From Chloroflexota bacterium (GTDB taxonomy: Bacteria > Chloroflexota > Anaerolineae > UBA4142 > SHND01): DNA of 64,000 nt. This document shows positions 24,915-32,928 of this stretch, in pieces (position 1 is the stretch's first letter; every line of letters begins with the position of its first letter). Under the pieces are notes generated by a model. That model made no database searches, was not told the origin of the DNA, and saw nothing but the letters and a program-made list of their open reading frames with translations. The translations under genes and the position numbers were made by a program. Location of the stretch: NCBI GenBank assembly GCA_029778615.1, contig JAKOPZ010000180.1, forward strand, positions 1 through 64,000, given 5' to 3'.

Positions 24915-25773
24915 ACGCCACTCTTTCTGCCACGCGCAATTTTGCGCTGCGCGCCCGCGCGTTTTCGCGCGTTTGTTGATACGTCGGTTTGATTGGATGT
25001 TTGGTTAAATTTCTCCAGTGTTCATTCGCTTTGAAAAAATTTTTCACGATGCGGTCTTCGAGCGAATGAAAGGTAATGATAGCGACGCGTCCGCCCTGCC
25101 CGACGACATCTGCCAATTGCGGCAAAGTCATTTCCAGATTTTCGAGTTCATTGTTCACGACGATACGTAATGCTTGAAATGTTTTCGTCGCCGGATGAAT
25201 TTTGCCGTGCCGCCCCAGCGCGCGTTCGATAACGTTCGCGAGTTCTTGCGCGTTGTTGAGGGGACGATTCGCTACAATCCAGCGCGCGATTTTGCGTGAC
25301 GCGCGTTCTTCGCCATATTCGAAAATCAAGTCCGCGAGGTCGGCTTCATCCCATGCGTTGACAATATCCGACGCGGTGAGTTCGGTGCGGTCATCCATTC
25401 GCATATCCAGCGAGTGGCTCAAGAACGAAAAACCGCGTTCGAGATTCGCCAACTGCATCGAAGAAAGACCAAGGTCGAGCAGCACGCCATCGGCGGGAAT
25501 GAAATGATTTTCCACCGCGACTTTTTTGATTTGTGTAAAGTTCGAGCGAACTAAAATCGCGCGTTCCCCAAATGGAGCGAGTGTTGTACGCGCGATGTGT
25601 AATGCTGCGGGGTCACCGTCGAGCCCTAAAAGTTTTCCGTCCGGCGCGGTGACTTTTAAAATCGCTTCCGCATGTCCGCCTGCGCCCAGCGTGCCGTCAA
25701 CGTATTTGCCCCCCGCTTTCAATGCCAGCGCCTCGATGACCTCATTCAGCAGAACAGGAATGTGCGGCTTCAC
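24913..25773 (-). CDS. rsmH: 16S rRNA (cytosine1402-N4)-methyltransferase RsmH
   Basis: This 286-aa SAM-dependent enzyme methylates C1402 in the ribosomal P site. It opens HIPVLLNEVIEAL, followed by the SAM loop DGTLGAGGHAEAIL (about 25-38), LDLGLSSMQL, and near the end AIITFHSLEDRIVKNFFK. The start is GTG at 25773 and lies inside a cacgttt unit of a heptad array. No ribosome-binding site is obvious. It follows mraZ as in the standard cluster. Confidence 0.97.
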   Translation of the reverse strand: MKPHIPVLLNEVIEALALKAGGKYVDGTLGAGGHAEAILKVTAPDGKLLGLDGDPAALHIARTTLAPFGERAILVRSNFTQIKKVAVENHFIPADGVLLDLGLSSMQLANLERGFSFLSHSLDMRMDDRTELTASDIVNAWDEADLADLIFEYGEERASRKIARWIVANRPLNNAQELANVIERALGRHGKIHPATKTFQALRIVVNNELENLEMTLPQLADVVGQGGRVAIITFHSLEDRIVKNFFKANEHWRNLTKHPIKPTYQQTRENARARSAKLRVAERVA

Positions 25774-25791
25774 GTTTCACGTTTGGCAATT
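25771..25791. repeat. Heptad array 9 (short)
   Basis: Three units, cacgttt, cacgttt, ggcaatt, lie between mraZ and rsmH. Read on the minus strand the first unit supplies the GTG start of rsmH. Confidence 0.6.
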
Positions 25792-25805
25792 GAAATAATG
25801 ATGCA

Positions 25806-26249
25806 CTAGGCGCGCATTTTCTGGAGCGCCTGATTCACACGTTCCGACATATCGGGAACATTATTTACCAATTCCGCATCGGCGTTCGCGTACTGGCTGG
25901 GGCTCCACAATTCGATATGGTCAAACGCGCCGACGACCATCACTTCGCCGTTCAGCTTGGCAAACTCGCGCAGATTTTGCGGCAGTGAAATGCGTCCCTG
26001 CTTGTCCAACTCATCATCGGTTGCCTTGCTGCTGAAAAAGCGCGATAATCCGCGCGCATCGGCGGCAGTCATGCCGACCGTGTTAATTTCGTTCAGGAAG
26101 GTTTCAAATTTCGCGGCGGGGAAAACAAATAGGCACGGCTCCATTCCGCGCGTGACAACCACGCGCAGACCCAACTGTTCGCGCCAACGCGCGGGCAAGG
26201 TCAGCCGCCCTTTTTCATCAATGTTGTGAGAATACTCGCCGAGAAACAT
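25806..26249 (-). CDS. mraZ: Transcriptional regulator MraZ
   Basis: The 147-aa protein has two SpoVT/AbrB-like swapped-hairpin domains, each with the D-K-x-R motif: NIDEKGRLTLPARWRE (about 9-24) and ELDKQGRISLPQNLRE near 85-99. MraZ binds TGGG-type repeats in its own promoter and controls the dcw cluster; such repeats are present 85-110 nt upstream. The ATG at 26249 (MFLGEYSHN) matches the family start. The open frame extends 52 codons further back, but only through the operator region. Confidence 0.96.
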   Translation of the reverse strand: MFLGEYSHNIDEKGRLTLPARWREQLGLRVVVTRGMEPCLFVFPAAKFETFLNEINTVGMTAADARGLSRFFSSKATDDELDKQGRISLPQNLREFAKLNGEVMVVGAFDHIELWSPSQYANADAELVNNVPDMSERVNQALQKMRA

Positions 26250-26333
26250 GGTTTTTTGCAGAGGCGGCAGAATGCCGCGATAGAACAGCCGTTCTATAAT
26301 TCCCCACTCGTGCGGTGGAATTAGGGGTAAATT

Positions 26334-26398
26334 TGCCACTTTCCCCCACTTTCCCCCACCGTATGCCACATTATCACTTATTTTTGGGGGTATGTCAA
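26334..26398 (-). promoter_or_regulatory. dcw-cluster promoter with MraZ operator
   Basis: On the minus strand TTGACA (26393-26398), 17 bp and GATAAT (26370-26375) form a near-consensus promoter. Immediately downstream TGGGG (26354-26358), TGGGG (26344-26348) and TGGCA (26334-26338) recur every 10 bp with GAAAG between. This matches the known MraZ target of TGGGN repeats separated by 5 bp. The sites sit at the start of the transcript, suited to autorepression. Confidence 0.88.
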
Positions 26399-26454
26399 TA
26401 GCCATCCCCCACCAATTCTATGCCCGCGCGTAAAATTTAAGGATTTCCGATTGT

Positions 26455-27153
26455 ATGAATCAAATTTCGCTTTTGGTCGAACTTCAGAATCTGGATATGA
26501 AAAGTGATGAAAACGCCTCTGCACGCGTCTTGCTCGAAAAAAAATTGGCGGACACAGCCGGGCTGGACGCCGCGCACGCGGCACTGGAACGAGCCGACAA
26601 GCAAGCGCATGACCTCAAAGCGCAACTCCGCGCACTGGAATTGGAAACCAACGGGCTCGCCGAAAAATTAAAAACGGTGAATGAACGCCTCTACAGCGGA
26701 CGCATCACGAACGCCAAAGAACTGGCGGGTCTGAATCAAGATGAAAAAATGTTGGCGCGCCGCAAGAGCGAATTGGAAGACCAAGAACTCGCGCTGATGG
26801 AGCAAATCGAAAACGCGGACAACGCGGCACGCGACCAGCGCGGGTTGTACGAAAAAATCGCGGCTGACACGAACGCGCGGAATAAAAAAGAGCACGCGCA
26901 ATTGGACGCGCTCGACGCAGCGGATGCGGAACTCGCGCGCAAACGCGATTCCATCCGCGCGCAGCTTTCTCTCGAAACGCTGCGCGTGTACGATGAATTG
27001 CGGCAGACGAAAAAAGGACGCGCGGTGGCGATGATGAAGGGTTCATCCTGCGCGACATGCGGTTATGAGGTGCCGAGTGGTTTGATTTCGCGAGTCCGCG
27101 CGGGGACGGAATTGGTGTTTTGTAGCAATTGTCAGAGGATTTTGGCGAGCTAA
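26455..27153 (+). CDS. Coiled-coil protein with C4-type zinc ribbon
   Basis: The 232-aa protein is a long alpha-helical coiled coil (about 1-185) rich in Ala, Leu, Glu and Lys. It ends in a zinc ribbon with CATCG and CSNCQ around residues 195-228. This is the PF02591-type arrangement, widespread but of uncertain role; family members have been linked to RNA or flagellar functions elsewhere. It is transcribed divergently from mraZ. AAGGA lies about 12 nt before the ATG. Confidence 0.85.
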   Translation: MNQISLLVELQNLDMKSDENASARVLLEKKLADTAGLDAAHAALERADKQAHDLKAQLRALELETNGLAEKLKTVNERLYSGRITNAKELAGLNQDEKMLARRKSELEDQELALMEQIENADNAARDQRGLYEKIAADTNARNKKEHAQLDALDAADAELARKRDSIRAQLSLETLRVYDELRQTKKGRAVAMMKGSSCATCGYEVPSGLISRVRAGTELVFCSNCQRILAS

Positions 27154-27330
27154 AGCCATGCGCGAAACCATTCTGCTGTCACGCCCGAACTTGAGCATTC
27201 CCTCGTGGCGGGTTTTTCAATCACGTTTGGACATTTATCCCGAACACAACTTGGCGATTTTGAGTTGGCGTTCGCGTACCAAGCCCTGGCGGGCGGCGAT
27301 GGATGCAAAAGGCGACAATTTGGACGGACC
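27154..27330 (+). other. Gap between the zinc-ribbon gene and terminator; possible 70-codon ORF
   Basis: A frame from the ATG at 27158 runs 70 codons, past the terminator stem to 27370, without a recognisable domain or good ribosome-binding site. Its last codons are terminator sequence. I cannot say whether this is a coding tail, a small RNA or plain 3' UTR. Confidence 0.3.
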
Positions 27331-27365
27331 AAAAAAGCGTGACGAGAATCTCGTCACGCTTTTTT
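27331..27365. terminator. Bidirectional intrinsic terminator
   Basis: A perfect 10-bp stem GCGTGACGAG / CTCGTCACGC with a 3-nt loop is flanked by A6 and T5-6 runs. It serves the plus-strand zinc-ribbon gene and the minus-strand DUF167 gene, whose stop codon lies inside the stem. Confidence 0.93.
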
Positions 27366-27641
27366 GTTGAGGATTTCATTCACACGCGCAGCGGTCATTC
27401 CGCGCACGCGCACCACTTTGTGCCGCGAGGATTCTCCGCGCACAATTTCGACATTTGCGCGTGCAACACCCAACGCGTGCGCGAGAAATTTGAGCAGCGC
27501 TTCATTCGCGCGTCCTTCGACGGGCGGCGCGGTGAGCCGAATCTTCACTGCGTTGTTTTCGATTCCCACAATTTCGTTGCGTTTTGTGCGCGGGATAACT
27601 CGCACGTTGAACGTCACCGCGTTTTGGGATTCTTGAAGCAT
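27354..27641 (-). CDS. DUF167/YggU-family protein
   Basis: The 95-aa protein matches the DUF167 (YggU/UPF0235) family in length and sequence: FNVRVIPRTKRNEIVG, VKIRLTAPPVEGRANEALLKFLA and VEIVRGESSRHKVVRV. The function is not established. Its ATG at 27641 overlaps the TGA of the small membrane gene upstream, so the two are co-translated. The stop lies in the terminator. Confidence 0.9.
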   Translation of the reverse strand: MLQESQNAVTFNVRVIPRTKRNEIVGIENNAVKIRLTAPPVEGRANEALLKFLAHALGVARANVEIVRGESSRHKVVRVRGMTAARVNEILNKKA

Positions 27642-28012
27642 CACGATACCTTGACGAAAAACAGCATGAACCAGCGCACGAGACACAGAGCAGCCAAAAC
27701 TTGAATCCCCAAGGGGTCCGGCACCAAGAGCGCATAGAACAGAGCGTACACTCCCGCAAACGCGACATAGCCCGCCGCAATGAGGCACAAAAAAACGAGC
27801 GGCAGTGCCGTGGCGAATTTTACCAAGACGAGAGACATGACCCCGATTTCGAGCAGTGCGACGGCGAGCAGAAGCAAAAAAATTACAATCGCCGCTTCGG
27901 AAATGAGAATGAGAAATTTCAGTACGCCCGCGTTTTCCATCGCGAGCCAATAAAAGAGCGCGGCGAGAAGGATTCCAGCCGCGCCAGAGAGCAAGAGGAG
28001 GGTGCGCTTCAT
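27641..28012 (-). CDS. Small polytopic membrane protein (unknown)
   Basis: A 123-aa protein with four hydrophobic segments (about 4-24, 30-52, 58-85 and 92-120). No family is recognised. It overlaps the DUF167 gene by one base (TGATG). YggT-like proteins often neighbour DUF167 genes in bacteria, but the sequence here lacks a clear YggT signature, so that link is only a possibility. Confidence 0.65.
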   Translation of the reverse strand: MKRTLLLLSGAAGILLAALFYWLAMENAGVLKFLILISEAAIVIFLLLLAVALLEIGVMSLVLVKFATALPLVFLCLIAAGYVAFAGVYALFYALLVPDPLGIQVLAALCLVRWFMLFFVKVS

Positions 28013-28092
28013 TGAGAGTTCGGGCAGTTAGAAACTGCAGCAACAATATCGCGAAATCGCCCTACGGCGATTAGTCAATCTGCGATTGTTCA
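28013..28092. repeat. Cluster of short hairpins between the Nudix gene and the small membrane gene
   Basis: Three adjacent inverted repeats: gcagttagaaactgc, aatcgccctacggcgatt and catcaaccttcggttgatg. No U-tract follows. The 80-bp gap has no gene. It resembles small repetitive hairpin elements. Confidence 0.6.
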
Positions 28093-28587
28093 TCAACCTT
28101 CGGTTGATGATGAACCTGCGGAGACCGGTTTCGCGTTTTCGTTGGAGCGAATTCTATTCGCCCGCAGCACCACTGCCTTTTCAATCACCGCGCGCGTCCA
28201 CGACGGCAGAGGATACGCGTCCAAATCGTTTGGCTCAACCCATCGCGCGTCCATCACATCATCGCGCGCGCGCAATTCACCGCCGCGCCATTCCGCCCAA
28301 AAATCAATCAGCGCGTAATGAAAACGCACGCGTCCCGCGTCATCGCGCGCAATCAAATCCAACACGTCCACCAAATCGCGCAATTCAATTTCGCCGCCGC
28401 ATTCTTCGGCAAATTCGCGCCGTGCTGCGTCGCGCACCGTTTCGCCCACTTCTACTGCCCCGCCGGGAATGCTCCACTCGCCGCGACGCGGTTCTTTGCC
28501 GCGTTGAATCAACAACACCGCGTCATTTTGAAAACAGACCACGCCGACACCGGGAATCGGAAAAGAGGGATATTCGCGCGAATTCAT
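28093..28587 (-). CDS. Nudix hydrolase
   Basis: The 164-aa protein carries a complete Nudix box, GGAVEVGETVRDAARREFAEECG (about residues 42-64), fitting G-x5-E-x7-R-E-U-x-E-E-x-G-U. The N-terminus (GVGVVCFQNDAVLLIQRGKEP) and the following RFHYALIDFWAEW suggest an ADP-ribose or NTP pyrophosphatase of the MutT-like type. The substrate cannot be told. It is downstream of recJ, with a heptad array between them. Confidence 0.93.
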   Translation of the reverse strand: MNSREYPSFPIPGVGVVCFQNDAVLLIQRGKEPRRGEWSIPGGAVEVGETVRDAARREFAEECGGEIELRDLVDVLDLIARDDAGRVRFHYALIDFWAEWRGGELRARDDVMDARWVEPNDLDAYPLPSWTRAVIEKAVVLRANRIRSNENAKPVSAGSSSTEG

Positions 28588-28663
28588 TTTTGATTTAGGA
28601 TTTTCGATTTATGATTTTTGCGGGTCATTCTTTGCAAATCAAAAATCGCATATCATAAATCCG
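28588..28663. repeat. Heptad array 10 with fold-back
   Basis: Left units ttttgat, ttaggat, tttcgat, ttatgat, ttttgcg and right units aaatcaa, aaatcgc, atatcat, aaatccg each keep a 7-bp step and are complementary to one another across a 13-nt centre. The right arm supplies the TGA stop and last residues of recJ, so the mRNA end could fold into a long imperfect hairpin. Confidence 0.85.
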
Positions 28664-30380
28664 CAAGACGAATGTCTTTGACTTCGAGTTGAAGACGCGG
28701 TTCGTTCTGCCACACTTTGGACGCGAGGTTGTACACAATGTCCACTTGTTTGGGCAGCGGCGCGAGCTGCGGCAAAATGTCTTTTTGGCGAAACGCAATC
28801 GCATCCCAAACGACAATCCCGTCGGAAACAGTGAGCGCCACATGCTCTGCGCCGACGAGCCGCGCGGCTTTGACCAGCACATTGCGCGACAGGAACACCG
28901 GTTCACGGTTACCGTACCCGAACGGTGCGAGTTGGTCGAGATGCTCCAACAGTTTCCAATTCATTTCGCTCAAAGATGCTTCCGCATCAATGGATAACGT
29001 CGGCGTCAATTCCAAACGCGCAAGTTCGCGTTCGGCAATTGCGCGCAGGCGCGCGTGGAGCGCGTCAAATTTTAGAGTATCCACCGTAAAACCCGCCGCC
29101 GCCGCGTGTCCGCCGTGCCGCACCAACAAGTCCGCACATTCGTCTAGCGCCGCGACGATATTGAATTCCGGAATACTGCGCGCGCTGCCGCGCATCACGC
29201 CGTCTTTGTGCGTCATCGCAACGGCGGGGCGATAGGTGTCCTCTTGAATTTTGCTGGCAATGAGTCCGATGATGCCTTCCGGAAATTCCGGCGAACCCGC
29301 AATCAAAATATATTCATCCGGCGGCAGCGCGGCGACCATCGCGCGCGCTTTTTGTGTCATCTCGTCCGTCAATTTTTGACGCTCGCGATTGGTCGCTTCC
29401 AATTTCGCCGCAAGGTCTTCGGCTTCGCCCGGATACTGTGTGGTGAGCAATTTGTACGCGGTGCGCGCGTGTTCGATGCGTCCCGCCGCATTCAAACGCG
29501 GCCCGAGAAAAAAGCCAATCGTCCCCGCGTTCATCGCGCGATTTTTTCCCGCCGCTTGCTGCATCATTGCGACAAGTCCGGGGCGTTCGGTCTTGTTCAA
29601 TCGCGCCAATCCGCGTTTCACGAGCATTCGATTTTCGCCGATGAGCGGGACCAAGTCCGCAACGGTGCCCAGCGCGACGAGGTCGAGCAATTCATCGAGG
29701 TTGAGCGCTTGTCCGTTCGGCAGCGGCTGCTGTTCTTGCAGCATGGACAATGCCTGCGCGAGCTTGAAGGCAATGCCCACGCCCGCAAATTCTTGAAACG
29801 GATACGCGTCGCCCTCTTGTTTCGGATTGATGACCGCGACGGCGCGCGGCAGCTCCGCGCCCACCGAATGATGGTCGGTCACAATCATGTCGAGACCGAG
29901 TGCGGCGCCCTTGTCCACTTCGCCGAGAGAACGAATGCCGCAGTCCACCGTCACGACGACGCGCGCGCCTTTTTCTTTTAACTCTTTGAGCGCGTCTTCA
30001 TTCAAGCCATATCCTTCGTTGATGCGATGCGGAATGTACGGCAAGGCTTTGGCGCCGAGAAGCTTTAACGCTTGCGTCAAGAGCGCGGTAGCACAAACGC
30101 CGTCCGCATCGAAATCGCCGTACACCGCAATTGCTTCGCCGTCGCGTATGGCGCGGCGAATGCGTTCGACGGCGCGCGTCATCCCATGCATTTTGAACGG
30201 GTCATCGCCAAAGGCGTGTCCGTCCCCCGCGTCGGGCGCGCCGACAAAATGATTTGCGTCCGCGAGTGTGGTGATGCCGCGATTGAAAAAAATTTGAGCA
30301 ATGAGGGCAGGAAATTGTGGAAACCGCGCGCTAAAGGTAGGCGGTGCGAGCGGCGCAACGTGCCAACGACGTTTGGGCAT
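28653..30380 (-). CDS. recJ: Single-strand-specific exonuclease RecJ
   Basis: This 575-aa DHH-family 5'-3' exonuclease acts in recombination and mismatch repair. The motifs are YGDFDADGVCATALL (about 87-101), VVTVDCGIRS, IVTDHHSVG, the DHHA1 region with IPEFNIVAALDECADLLVRHGGHAAAAGFT, and a C-terminal OB-like domain ending in RLQLEVKDIRLADL. The ATG at 30380 (MPKRRWHV) lies 10 nt after a TACAAT -10 element, so the transcript is nearly leaderless. The last three residues come from a heptad array. Confidence 0.96.
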   Translation of the reverse strand: MPKRRWHVAPLAPPTFSARFPQFPALIAQIFFNRGITTLADANHFVGAPDAGDGHAFGDDPFKMHGMTRAVERIRRAIRDGEAIAVYGDFDADGVCATALLTQALKLLGAKALPYIPHRINEGYGLNEDALKELKEKGARVVVTVDCGIRSLGEVDKGAALGLDMIVTDHHSVGAELPRAVAVINPKQEGDAYPFQEFAGVGIAFKLAQALSMLQEQQPLPNGQALNLDELLDLVALGTVADLVPLIGENRMLVKRGLARLNKTERPGLVAMMQQAAGKNRAMNAGTIGFFLGPRLNAAGRIEHARTAYKLLTTQYPGEAEDLAAKLEATNRERQKLTDEMTQKARAMVAALPPDEYILIAGSPEFPEGIIGLIASKIQEDTYRPAVAMTHKDGVMRGSARSIPEFNIVAALDECADLLVRHGGHAAAAGFTVDTLKFDALHARLRAIAERELARLELTPTLSIDAEASLSEMNWKLLEHLDQLAPFGYGNREPVFLSRNVLVKAARLVGAEHVALTVSDGIVVWDAIAFRQKDILPQLAPLPKQVDIVYNLASKVWQNEPRLQLEVKDIRLADL

Positions 30381-30390
30381 AGGTGAAATA

Positions 30391-30418
30391 ATTGTAATGA
30401 GGTGAGAGATTAAGTCAA
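30391..30418 (-). promoter_or_regulatory. Promoter of recJ
   Basis: On the minus strand TTGACT (30413-30418), 16 bp and TACAAT (30391-30396), which ends 10 nt before the ATG. The predicted 5' UTR is about 5 nt or less. Confidence 0.65.
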
Positions 30419-30452
30419 ACGAAAAATTGATTTTTGAAGACGCTGCTTGTGT

Positions 30453-30458
30453 TACAAT
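30453..30458 (+). promoter_or_regulatory. -10 element of fmt
   Basis: TACAAT ends 7 nt before the fmt ATG, again implying a leaderless or nearly leaderless message. No convincing -35 at 16-18 bp is seen. Confidence 0.45.
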
Positions 30459-30465
30459 TCTTCCC

Positions 30466-31392
30466 ATGACCCGCATCGTCTTTATGGGCACTCCCGAATT
30501 TGCTGTGCCGATTCTGCAAGCGCTCGTCGAAAATTACAATGTCGTCGCGGTCTATACGCGCATTGACAAACCATCGGGGCGCGGCAAACAAGTCGTCGTT
30601 TCGCCCGTCAAACATTTCGCGCTGCAAAACAATTTGCCGCTCGAACAGCCGCGTTCGTTACGCAACACTGCCGAACAACATCGCTTGCGCGAATACAATC
30701 CCGATTTAATTGTCGTCGCCGCGTACGGACTAATTTTACCGCAAGCGATTCTGGACATTCCCCCGCGCGGCTGCATCAACACGCACGCGTCCCTCTTGCC
30801 GCGTTGGCGCGGCGCGTCGCCGATTACATATGCGATTCTGGTAGGCGACCATGAAACGGGCGTGACGTTAATGAAAATGGACGCGGGACTCGACACGGGC
30901 GATATTCTCACCGCGCGCGCGATTCCTATCGCGCCCGACGACACCACCGGTTCGCTCACGGAAAAATTAGCCGCGCTCGGCGCCGAACTCTTGCTCGAAA
31001 TGATTCCCCGCTATCTGGCAGGCAACGTTACACCAACGCCGCAAGACAACGCGCTCGCGACCATGACCTCGCTCGTCGCCAAAGAGGACGGACAAATTCA
31101 TTGGGACAAATCCGCGACGTACATCGAACGCATGGTGCGCGCGTATCAACCGTGGCCCACCGCGCACACCAACTATCGAGGCGAACAATTCAAAATTTTA
31201 CGCGCGTCCGTTCTCGAACACAACGCGCCCGAAATTCCCGGCACCGTTTTGCAAATCGGCAAAGATATTGGTGTGGCAACCGGCAAGGGCATTTTGCTCT
31301 TGCGCGATGTGCAACTTGCGGGCAAACGCGCGATGAGCGCGGCTGAATTTGCGCGCGGGCAGCGCGAGTTTGTTGGTTCGCATCTCGCGTAG
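30466..31392 (+). CDS. fmt: Methionyl-tRNA formyltransferase
   Basis: This 308-aa enzyme formylates initiator Met-tRNA with 10-formyl-THF. It opens RIVFMGTPEFAVPILQAL, with SGRGKQVVVSPVK, the catalytic INTHASLLPRWRGASPI (Asn, His), and LMKMDAGLDTGDIL with the active-site Asp. The C-terminal OB domain begins near residue 205 (IHWDKSATYIERMVRAYQPWP). The ATG at 30466 is the family start; the frame is open further upstream but unsupported. It is divergent from recJ. Confidence 0.97.
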   Translation: MTRIVFMGTPEFAVPILQALVENYNVVAVYTRIDKPSGRGKQVVVSPVKHFALQNNLPLEQPRSLRNTAEQHRLREYNPDLIVVAAYGLILPQAILDIPPRGCINTHASLLPRWRGASPITYAILVGDHETGVTLMKMDAGLDTGDILTARAIPIAPDDTTGSLTEKLAALGAELLLEMIPRYLAGNVTPTPQDNALATMTSLVAKEDGQIHWDKSATYIERMVRAYQPWPTAHTNYRGEQFKILRASVLEHNAPEIPGTVLQIGKDIGVATGKGILLLRDVQLAGKRAMSAAEFARGQREFVGSHLA

Positions 31393-31460
31393 AGGCAAAG
31401 CATTGACATTTACGGTCGCTCAAGTTTTCCAAGCGCGTCTGTCTATGGTTCGCCTCTACT
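31389..31460. repeat. Inverted repeat between convergent genes
   Basis: The 8-bp arms gtagaggc (31389-31396) and gcctctac (31453-31460) flank about 56 bp. They lie between the convergent fmt gene and the first glycosyltransferase. No classical U-tract is seen. Confidence 0.4.
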
Positions 31461-32928
31461 GCAATTTATATACGCGTAAATTTTCCTCTCCCATCCCCCG
31501 CGTCACCGAACACCCCGTCGAAAAAATTTCCACAAAGGTCTCATCACGCGCCAGTTGCGGATACCATGTTGGAAAAAAAATCGCGTACCGGGCATCGCGC
31601 GCAATCATCCACGCTTTTAATTTTGCTTCATCCCGAATAAACGGAATCACTTCGGGCGAAACCAGTCCCGCCATATCCAACATCGGATGCTGCGAGTCAA
31701 AATACTCTTGCGCGCCAATATCGTGCGCGGCGATGAATACGCCTTGCGGCAGATTCGCGCGCGTGAAATTTGCGACGGCAATCATTTCACAATTTACAAT
31801 CGCCACCGATTGCGCGTAAAAATTCGCGCCGAGAAAAACAAACGCAACGTGCAATACCGCAATCGTCATGCCCCATGCGCGGCGCAGCACGCGCCAAGAA
31901 ATTTTTTCAAACAATAATTTTGTGCCCACGCTCCCGTAAATCATCACGAACGGAATAAGCGGCATCATATAGCGCCCGAACTGATATTCCACAGGCAAAC
32001 GCCACGCATACAACAGCGGCAGGAACACAATCCACAACGCAGGTAAAACTTTTTCCCACGCGCGGTGGCGCACAAAATAATACGACGCATAGCCCAATCC
32101 CGGCAGGAGCAAAATTTGCGCGCCGATAAGCGGTTGGCGATAGAGCGACAGCCAGCGCGCGAGAAAATTCGCTTGCGTCAGTTCTGCATATTCCGCACTC
32201 TTGGCGTAAAACGTGTTGGGCAGCAGTGTGCCGCTTGTTTGGAGATTGAACATCCAGTACGGCGCGAGCAGCAAGAAAAACATCAACGCATACGCAAACA
32301 GCGAGCGCAGCGAACGCGCGGACCACAAAGCTTGACGGCGCTGCACGAGCAAACCCAAGCCCACCAGCGCAGCGAGCAAAACTCCTTCAGGGCGTGTTAA
32401 CGTCAACCCGCCCGCGAGCAATCCAAGCCACAGCGCGCTGCGTTTGGCAAAAAACGCTTCGACCAACGCGAGCGCCAGAAACACAAACAAAACAATTTCC
32501 ATGCCGCTCGCCGCCGCCCAGACCATGTGCCATTCCGAAATCATCAAAAGCGGCGCAAACCAATTTGCGAGCCGCGCATCGTCCGATACCAAGTTCATGA
32601 CGCGCTGCGTCATCAATCCCGACGCGGCAAGAAAAATGATTCCCAATCCGAGCGTCCACACACGAAAATCTATACGCACCGCGTAACCGACGCCCAAGAG
32701 AATTGCCCACAGCGGCGAGGTGGAACCCGCGCTCGGTTGCCCCGCGAAAAAAGAAAATTCAAAACGTGTGCCGAGATTGCGCGCATACACTTGATGAATC
32801 CACGCGTCGTCGAGGGGAAAACCGAACGCGCCGCTTTGCCAATACGCCATGAGGACATACAACGCGACCAGACAGAGCGCGAGGAAAAAATAGACGCGGA
32901 AAAGTGGCTGCCGTCGTTCGTGCATCAT
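31456..32928 (-). CDS. GT-C-type membrane glycosyltransferase (paralogue of the gene at 50.2 kb)
   Basis: The 490-aa polytopic protein has about ten hydrophobic segments. The first outer loop has an Asp pair (GFPLDDAWIHQVYARNL), the usual catalytic site in GT-C polyprenyl-phosphate sugar transferases, followed by AGSTSPLW. TRPEGVLLAALVGLG precedes a mid-protein helix. The C-terminal soluble part has AAHDIGAQEYFD and LDMAGLVSPEV, shared in form with the gene at 50209-51672. The donor and acceptor are unknown. The ATG at 32928 overlaps the upstream stop (ATGA). Confidence 0.75.
   Translation of the reverse strand: MMHERRQPLFRVYFFLALCLVALYVLMAYWQSGAFGFPLDDAWIHQVYARNLGTRFEFSFFAGQPSAGSTSPLWAILLGVGYAVRIDFRVWTLGLGIIFLAASGLMTQRVMNLVSDDARLANWFAPLLMISEWHMVWAAASGMEIVLFVFLALALVEAFFAKRSALWLGLLAGGLTLTRPEGVLLAALVGLGLLVQRRQALWSARSLRSLFAYALMFFLLLAPYWMFNLQTSGTLLPNTFYAKSAEYAELTQANFLARWLSLYRQPLIGAQILLLPGLGYASYYFVRHRAWEKVLPALWIVFLPLLYAWRLPVEYQFGRYMMPLIPFVMIYGSVGTKLLFEKISWRVLRRAWGMTIAVLHVAFVFLGANFYAQSVAIVNCEMIAVANFTRANLPQGVFIAAHDIGAQEYFDSQHPMLDMAGLVSPEVIPFIRDEAKLKAWMIARDARYAIFFPTWYPQLARDETFVEIFSTGCSVTRGMGEENLRVYKLQ

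Noticed and set aside
27158-27370. 70-codon plus-strand gene after the zinc-ribbon gene
   Set aside because: It ends inside a bidirectional terminator and has no recognised domain or good ribosome-binding site. It is kept only as an annotated gap.
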